Source: Phocaeicola_A sp045647865
GTDB lineage: Bacteria > Bacteroidota > Bacteroidia > Bacteroidales > Bacteroidaceae
Assembly (NCBI GenBank): GCA_045647865.1
Contig: JAZRMW010000017.1
Span: 1-11,531 of the forward strand
Length of the DNA: 11,531 bases
Direction of reading: 5' to 3'
Shown here: positions 7,175 through 11,531 of the stretch, piece by piece
Numbering within the stretch: the first letter of the stretch is position 1
Layout: every line of letters starts with the position of its first letter
Notes under the pieces: generated by a model
The model's input: the letters and a program-made list of their open reading frames with translations, nothing else
The model's database searches: none
What the model was told of the DNA's origin: nothing
Translations under genes and position numbers: made by a program

Positions 7175-7186
7175 CGACTGAATATA

Positions 7187-7795
7187 ATGTTAATAGAACA
7201 AGTCCCCGAATTTCTCCGTTTGCTCTATCCTCATGCCGAATGGCGTGGGGATACGAGTCGGAAAGTCGTTTACTTGACCTTCGATGACGGTCCCATTCCC
7301 GGTGTTACTCCCTGGGTGTTGGATTTGTTGGACAAATACGGCATCAAGGCCACTTTCTTTCTGGTGGGTGACAATGTACGCAAGCACCCCGAAGAGTTCC
7401 GTATGATATTGGAGCGTGGACATCGTGTGGGAAACCACACCTTTAACCACATCAAAGGCCCCAGTTACAAGGCTGAATCTTATCTTGCAAACGTGGAGAA
7501 GGCCAACGAGCTGGTTCATAGTGACCTCTTCCGGCCGCCCCATGGGTGGATGGGGTACTATCAGTATCATACCCTACGTCGACGTTACCGTATCATTATG
7601 TGGGACCTTGTGACGCGCGATTACAGCAAACATCTCAATGGCGAGCAAGTTTTCGGTAAGGTGAAAAAGTATGTGCGCAATGGCTCTATCATCACTTTCC
7701 ACGATTCTCTGAAATCGGAAAAGAATCTCAAATATGCCCTTCCACGCAGTATCGAATGGCTGTTGGAACAAGGGTATCAGTTTGAATTGCTTTGA
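7187..7795 (+). CDS. Polysaccharide deacetylase (NodB/CE4 family)
   Basis: A 202-residue carbohydrate esterase family 4 protein, nearly all NodB homology domain. The metal-dependent deacetylase motifs are all present in order: TFDDGP at residues 31-36 (catalytic base and metal-ligand aspartates D33 and D34), the zinc histidines H84 and H88 in GNHTFNH, RPPHG at 116-120, the WD pair at 139-140, and the late histidine H172 in ITFHDS. It would remove N-acetyl groups from an amino-sugar polymer such as peptidoglycan or a surface glycan. There is no signal peptide or membrane anchor, so it may act in the cytoplasm on a precursor or leave by an unseen route. It follows the DUF2723 gene after a hairpin repeat and ends 10 bases before queG, suggesting one transcript with queG. 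The substrate cannot be read from sequence. Confidence 0.9.
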   Translation: MLIEQVPEFLRLLYPHAEWRGDTSRKVVYLTFDDGPIPGVTPWVLDLLDKYGIKATFFLVGDNVRKHPEEFRMILERGHRVGNHTFNHIKGPSYKAESYLANVEKANELVHSDLFRPPHGWMGYYQYHTLRRRYRIIMWDLVTRDYSKHLNGEQVFGKVKKYVRNGSIITFHDSLKSEKNLKYALPRSIEWLLEQGYQFELL

Positions 7796-7805
7796 TTTGT
7801 CGAAT

Positions 7806-8744
7806 ATGGCAATAATTATTGATACACAACGATTGAAAACCGAGGCCAAACACCTCGGTTTTTCTGCTTGTGGAGTAACACCGGCTATTCCTGTGGATAG
7901 TTTGGTGGCAGATGCTTATCGCCAATGGATAGGTAAAGGATATCAGGCCGAAATGGGTTATCTGAACAATCACGTAGAAAAGCGGTTTGACCCGACTTTG
8001 CTCGTTGAAGGAGCGCAAAGTGTCGTTTCAGTGGCCTTGAACTACTATCCTGCCGAACTGTTGGATGCTGAGAGGCAATACGAGTTCGCTTGGTATGCGT
8101 ACGGACAGGACTATCACGACGTGATGAAAGCCCGCCTGACGGCTTTGGCTGAAGCTTTATTGGAGGGGATAGAGGGTGAAGTGAATTACCGTGTCTTCTG
8201 TGATACGGCCCCCGTGTTGGAGCGTTATTGGGCCTGGCGTTGTGGTCTCGGGTGGATAGGGAAGAACACCCAGCTCATTATCCCTCATGCAGGCTCGTCT
8301 TTCTTCTTGGGAGAAATCATCTTCGACCGTCCTTTCACCGCCTATGACGAACCTCTTCCGAACCGTTGCGGCACCTGTACCCGCTGTCTCGATGCTTGTC
8401 CCACAGGGGCTCTGACCGGACCTTGCACCTTGGATGCCCGCCGATGCCTCTCGTATCTTACTATAGAATATCGCGGTGATACCCTTCCTGCTGAGGCCGC
8501 CCGTGCCATGGGAAATTGCATCTACGGTTGCGACCGCTGCCAGCAAGCCTGTCCGTGGATGCGCTTTGCTCGCCCTACTGGAGTGGCAGAGTTTCATCCC
8601 AATCCCGACTTTTTTTCCTTGTCAAAAGAGCAACTGCAACACCTTACCGTCGAAGACTACCGCCGGATTTTCCGAGGCTCAGCCATCAAACGTGCCAAGT
8701 ACGAAGGCTTGATGCGCAATGTGAAGGCTTTGTCTGCCGACTGA
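7806..8744 (+). CDS. queG: Epoxyqueuosine reductase
   Basis: QueG reduces epoxyqueuosine to queuosine at the wobble base of GUN-anticodon tRNAs, using cobalamin and two [4Fe-4S] clusters in the cytoplasm. The 312-residue product has the conserved CDTAPVLER block at 132-140 with the catalytic aspartate D133, then GLGWIGKNTQLI at 147-158. The first cluster motif is C188-x2-C191-x2-C194-x3-C198-P; C214 in RRCLSYLTIEYRG follows; the second is C238-x3-C242-x2-C245-x3-C249-P. It ends at GSAIKRAKYEGLMRN, so the C-terminal HEAT-like extension of the longer E. coli and Bacillus enzymes (about 380 residues) is absent; the short form seems usual in Bacteroidetes. The ATG at 7806 is preferred over an in-frame ATG at 7734 inside the deacetylase gene because MAIIIDTQRLKTEAKHLGF is the family start. 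Confidence 0.95.
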   Translation: MAIIIDTQRLKTEAKHLGFSACGVTPAIPVDSLVADAYRQWIGKGYQAEMGYLNNHVEKRFDPTLLVEGAQSVVSVALNYYPAELLDAERQYEFAWYAYGQDYHDVMKARLTALAEALLEGIEGEVNYRVFCDTAPVLERYWAWRCGLGWIGKNTQLIIPHAGSSFFLGEIIFDRPFTAYDEPLPNRCGTCTRCLDACPTGALTGPCTLDARRCLSYLTIEYRGDTLPAEAARAMGNCIYGCDRCQQACPWMRFARPTGVAEFHPNPDFFSLSKEQLQHLTVEDYRRIFRGSAIKRAKYEGLMRNVKALSAD

Positions 8745-8931
8745 CGATGCTGAATTTGGGATTTTTCTTTTATATTATTATTTGTAAGGCAGACAGTGAG
8801 TTTGATTGCAAGTAGGCACTGCAATTGGGGAGACTTTGGGCGACGAAGACCTGTAGGTTGGCCCTGATTTTCCGTAATTCCCATTTTTTCTATGTTTCCG
8901 GTTCTTTTTATTAATAAACATTAACAAAGTA

Positions 8932-8965
8932 GGGGGGGGTAATTTTAGACTTATTAGTAACTTTG
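8932..8965 (+). promoter_or_regulatory. Promoter of the secreted-protein gene with a G8 tract
   Basis: TAACTTTG at 8958-8965 fully matches the Bacteroides -7 box. The place where the TTTG box should stand, 19-21 bases upstream, is occupied by a run of eight G (8932-8939). Transcription should start near 8972, leaving an AT-rich leader of about 47 bases before the ATG at 9019. The G run is the only long homopolymer G tract in the window and could vary in length by replication slippage. Confidence 0.65.
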
Positions 8966-9018
8966 TCCCGAATTTTATCTATAAGACTTATTTTTATTAA
9001 CTAATAACTAAAATTACA

Positions 9019-11268
9019 ATGAAAAAATTTACTTCTTTAATTTTCGTGCTATTCATGGCGATAGTTGTGAATGCACAGACGACAGAGACCTATGATTTCT
9101 ATAGCTTCGCTACTGGCGACGGTTATATGACTACTGTTGGCGATCCTATTGCCATTGATGTTGATGGAACTGCAACGGCTTCGTATTTTACTGAAGTTTA
9201 TAAAGTTAACAATCTTACAATTGGTTCAACTACTATGAATTTCAATGAACGTTTTGCTTTCAATCCTGTAGCGAAAAGTGGCTATTATCAATATTGGAGA
9301 TTTAGAAATACAGGAACTAATTATCAAAAGGGGTTGGTCGCTCAATGGAATGGCAAAGGAACGAATAATACAACTTTTAACATGTCTATTTTAGGGTTGT
9401 ATAATGGCGATAAAGTTACAATAACTTATGCAATTCGTAGTGGAAAGTCTGCAGAGTTACATTTTATAAAGTCAGGTATAGCTACGCTTGATGGTATAGC
9501 AGTATCTTCTGGTGATGTAATGAAATCAGGGAAAACTTATACAATTGTTGCAAAAGATAATAATACTACTGTAAATTTGGATTTGTATGACACTGATAAT
9601 AATATTGGTATTCATACAGTAACAATAGTCAGTGATAGGGTTGCAGAAACAGTGGAAGCTCCTAACTTCGCAGTTACAGGTGTCTATAATGGCAATCGTA
9701 CAATAACAATAACTCCTGCAACAGAGGGAACAGCAGGAACTGCTATAAAAGGAACATATTATACTACTGATGGTTCAGAACCTAGTGATGCCAATGGCGA
9801 GGTTTATAATACTCCTTTTGTCATTTCTGAATCATCAACTATTAAGGCGATTACTTATCTCGAAAATGGTATAGCTTCTGATGTCGCTACTTTTGAAGTG
9901 GAAGCAGGTACACCAATTTCTTTGAATAATAATATTGTTGATGTAACAGATCTTACAGGTGAAGGAGAATTTTTGAATCCTGTTGTGACAAATGTATATA
10001 CAAGTGCAGGCTTGATTGGGACTCCTACAGCTACATTTACTTATACATTCAATGGTGAAACTATTGAATTACCTTATACTGTAACAGAAAATGGAACATT
10101 GGTAGCAACAGCTACAGCTGACGGATATGCGTCTGCAACAGAGACATTAGAAATAAAGGCTTCTTATATCGCTGTAAAATCTGCGGATTTTACCACTATT
10201 ACCGAAGATAATTTGGTAGAGGTTTTGGGTGACACTTGGTCTATTACAACTACGAACACAAGATGGAGTGGATGGGATAAATCGCAGGGCGACATTTATA
10301 CAATAGCAACTTGTAGTAATCCTGCTAACTTGACAGAATTTATAGGTTCTACATGTGGAACAATGATTGTAGGATACGGTTTAGCTCGTAATCATACTTC
10401 TGCTACAGAGTATTGGATTGCCAACCCCGAAGAAGGTCAGATTGCAGTTTATGAAGTGAATGAAGCAAAGAAAGCTACTACTGATTTCGTAAAATACACA
10501 GTTGCTTATGCTGACAATACTAAAATGTCACATTCCGTTAATGACGTAAAGGCCATCGCCAAAGTAACCCTTTACTCTCCCGCTCGTGAACTTGTAGTCA
10601 CCGACCTCGAAGACCTCACAGCTACCGGTACATACACCAGCGCCTCTTACGTTCGTCTGTTCAATACCGAATACACCTACGGTACCATCTGCTTGCCTTT
10701 CGCTCCCGATGCAGCAACTTGTGCAAACTATACCTTCTATAAGTTGGCTGAGGCTAATGCTGAGACTCTGGTATTCGAAGAGGAAGCTGAACCGAAGGCA
10801 AACGTTGCTTACCTTTATAAGTTGAACGATGGTGTGGATGCTGAGAGCGCCAAGACTTTCACCGGTGGCATGACTACTATCTCTGACGTTGAAGTAGAGG
10901 GAGTCGGTGGCTGGCAGTTCGTTGGTTCATTCGTAAAGACCAAGTACGAAGACCTCTCTGACGGATTGTACTACGCTTACACACCGACAGCTGAGAAGAA
11001 TATTCTTACCAAGGCTACGAACAGCCTGACCGTTCATCCTTACCGTGCATTCTTCAAGTTCGTAGAGACTGAAGAACTGAACTTCACTCCCGCTGCAGCA
11101 ACTATGCGTATGATTATCGGTGGCAAGGGTGACGGTGCCATGGAAATCCAGGAAGTGATTGCTCCCGAGCAGATTGAAGGTGAAGTCTTCGATCTCGAAG
11201 GCCGTCCTGTAGAGCAGATGCAGAAGGGACAAATCTACATCGTTGGCGGTAAGAAAGTGATGAAATAA
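9019..11268 (+). CDS. Secreted multidomain protein with chitobiase-C-like domain
   Basis: A 749-residue exported protein of unknown function. A signal peptide covers residues 1-19 with cleavage expected at VNA|Q; the lack of a lipobox cysteine argues against a lipoprotein. An N-terminal beta-rich region (about 25-205) is followed by a domain at about 214-294 resembling the chitobiase/hexosaminidase C-terminal family (GTYYTTDGSEPS at 245-256, then STIKAITY), and a further beta-sandwich-like part at 302-380. A second region with several Trp residues runs from about 388 to 507. The C-terminal third holds the motif YGTICLPFAPDA (554-565), common in Bacteroides and Prevotella surface proteins, and ends FDLEGRPVEQ...GQIYIVGGKKVMK, which resembles a type IX-style sorting or anchoring tail. 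Codon use changes sharply near residue 507. It is probably a surface glycan- or protein-binding product. It is followed by a small acidic peptide gene. Confidence 0.87.
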   Translation: MKKFTSLIFVLFMAIVVNAQTTETYDFYSFATGDGYMTTVGDPIAIDVDGTATASYFTEVYKVNNLTIGSTTMNFNERFAFNPVAKSGYYQYWRFRNTGTNYQKGLVAQWNGKGTNNTTFNMSILGLYNGDKVTITYAIRSGKSAELHFIKSGIATLDGIAVSSGDVMKSGKTYTIVAKDNNTTVNLDLYDTDNNIGIHTVTIVSDRVAETVEAPNFAVTGVYNGNRTITITPATEGTAGTAIKGTYYTTDGSEPSDANGEVYNTPFVISESSTIKAITYLENGIASDVATFEVEAGTPISLNNNIVDVTDLTGEGEFLNPVVTNVYTSAGLIGTPTATFTYTFNGETIELPYTVTENGTLVATATADGYASATETLEIKASYIAVKSADFTTITEDNLVEVLGDTWSITTTNTRWSGWDKSQGDIYTIATCSNPANLTEFIGSTCGTMIVGYGLARNHTSATEYWIANPEEGQIAVYEVNEAKKATTDFVKYTVAYADNTKMSHSVNDVKAIAKVTLYSPARELVVTDLEDLTATGTYTSASYVRLFNTEYTYGTICLPFAPDAATCANYTFYKLAEANAETLVFEEEAEPKANVAYLYKLNDGVDAESAKTFTGGMTTISDVEVEGVGGWQFVGSFVKTKYEDLSDGLYYAYTPTAEKNILTKATNSLTVHPYRAFFKFVETEELNFTPAAATMRMIIGGKGDGAMEIQEVIAPEQIEGEVFDLEGRPVEQMQKGQIYIVGGKKVMK

Positions 11269-11322
11269 CCTCCTACAGACAGAAGAATATATCCGAGTTA
11301 GATTAAAAGATTAATAATCCAT

Positions 11323-11362
11323 CCCCTCCGTCCATCTTCCCGATGGAGGTGGTCGGAAGGGG
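11323..11362 (+). repeat. Strong stem-loop between secreted-protein and peptide genes
   Basis: TCCATC (11331-11336) and GATGGA (11342-11347) form a perfect 6-bp stem around TTCCC. CCCCTCCG (11323-11330) pairs with CGGAAGGGG (11354-11362) with one bulged base, leaving a six-base GGTGGT bulge between the two stems. It is GC-rich in an AT-rich gap and is followed by A-rich, not T-rich, text, so it is not a normal rightward terminator. It ends 21 bases before the small gene's ATG and could control stability or translation of that part of the transcript. Confidence 0.6.
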
Positions 11363-11383
11363 AAACTTAAAAAATAGAATATC

Positions 11384-11515
11384 ATGACAACTTTAAATGA
11401 AACTTATGTAGCTCCCGAAGTGGAAATTATCGAAGTAGCCGTAGAAAAGGGCTTTGCCACATCAACAGTGCTTTATATGGAAGGTGAAGGCGAAGATGTT
11501 GAGGCTTACTGGTAA
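11384..11515 (+). CDS. Small acidic peptide, 43 residues, unknown function
   Basis: An ATG at 11384 opens 43 codons ending in TAA. The peptide starts MTTLNETYVAPEVEIIEV, continues with AVEKGFATS (residues 19-27) and ends in EDVEAYW. It has ten acidic residues and a single lysine, no cysteine and no signal peptide. The layout, a YxAPEVEIIEV-type front with EKGFATS followed by a different glycine/acid-rich tail with a terminal aromatic, resembles the many short unnamed peptides I associate with Bacteroidales genomes, often near secreted proteins. Its codons are Bacteroides-like and the frame is clean. It lies 115 bases after the secreted-protein stop, on the same strand, behind a strong stem-loop. 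It might be a precursor peptide with a leader and core, a secreted signal or a short structural partner; none is shown by the sequence. Confidence 0.62.
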   Translation: MTTLNETYVAPEVEIIEVAVEKGFATSTVLYMEGEGEDVEAYW

Positions 11516-11531
11516 TAAGTAATTGAATAAA

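Noticed and set aside
7734..7805. 24-residue N-terminal extension of QueG
   Set aside because: It would lie inside the deacetylase coding sequence; the ATG at 7806 gives the usual QueG start and 10-base operon spacing.
8745..9018. Intrinsic terminator or small RNA after queG
   Set aside because: Only short complementary pieces (such as ATTGCA/TGCAAT) were found, without a stable stem followed by a T run; apart from the promoter I see nothing in this gap.
9019..11268. O-glycosylation target of the neighbouring DUF2723 protein
   Set aside because: The Bacteroides O-glycosylation motif D-(S/T)-(A/I/L/V/M/T) is not found in the protein; the only D-T steps are DTD and DTW, so nothing in the sequence links the two.

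Overview
The window looks like a chromosomal segment of a Bacteroidales bacterium, most likely genus Bacteroides; the species cannot be fixed from this sequence. The reasons are the protein families present (a two-gene GT9/DUF4254 unit, a DUF2723 multispanning protein, a short QueG, a 'NAQ' signal peptidase site), promoters of the Bacteroides type (TAnnTTTG at about -7, sometimes with a TTTG-like box 19-21 bases upstream), and the general lack of strong Shine-Dalgarno sites.

Left part, minus strand (1-3504): the start of acpP (acyl carrier protein, cut by the window edge) with its own promoter; pdxB (vitamin B6 synthesis); a GT9 glycosyltransferase of the ADP-heptose:LPS heptosyltransferase type; and a DUF4254 protein. 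The last two probably form one transcript from a clear promoter at 3473-3504. Two unusual repeats lie here: a four-copy array of the palindrome CGCTTAAGCG with an exact 22-base period upstream of pdxB, and a nested inverted repeat between the GT9 and DUF4254 genes.

Middle part, plus strand (3663-8744): after a divergent promoter region holding two back-to-back inverted repeats come a large DUF2723 membrane protein (predicted GT-C type glycosyltransferase related to TMEM260), a NodB-type polysaccharide deacetylase and queG (last step of queuosine synthesis). A second low-complexity inverted repeat separates the first two; the last two are only 10 bases apart. Together with the GT9/DUF4254 pair this makes an envelope-glycan neighbourhood flanked by housekeeping genes.

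Right part, plus strand (8932-11531): a promoter with an 8-G run where the upstream box should be, a 749-residue secreted protein with a chitobiase-C-like domain, and a 43-codon acidic peptide gene 115 bases downstream behind a strong stem-loop. The secreted-protein gene is compositionally mosaic: roughly the first 507 codons are AT-rich and the last 242 use GC-richer, Bacteroides-typical codons, with an abrupt switch. This two-gene unit looks like the most accessory and least understood part of the window. No rRNA, tRNA, insertion sequence or CRISPR array was seen.
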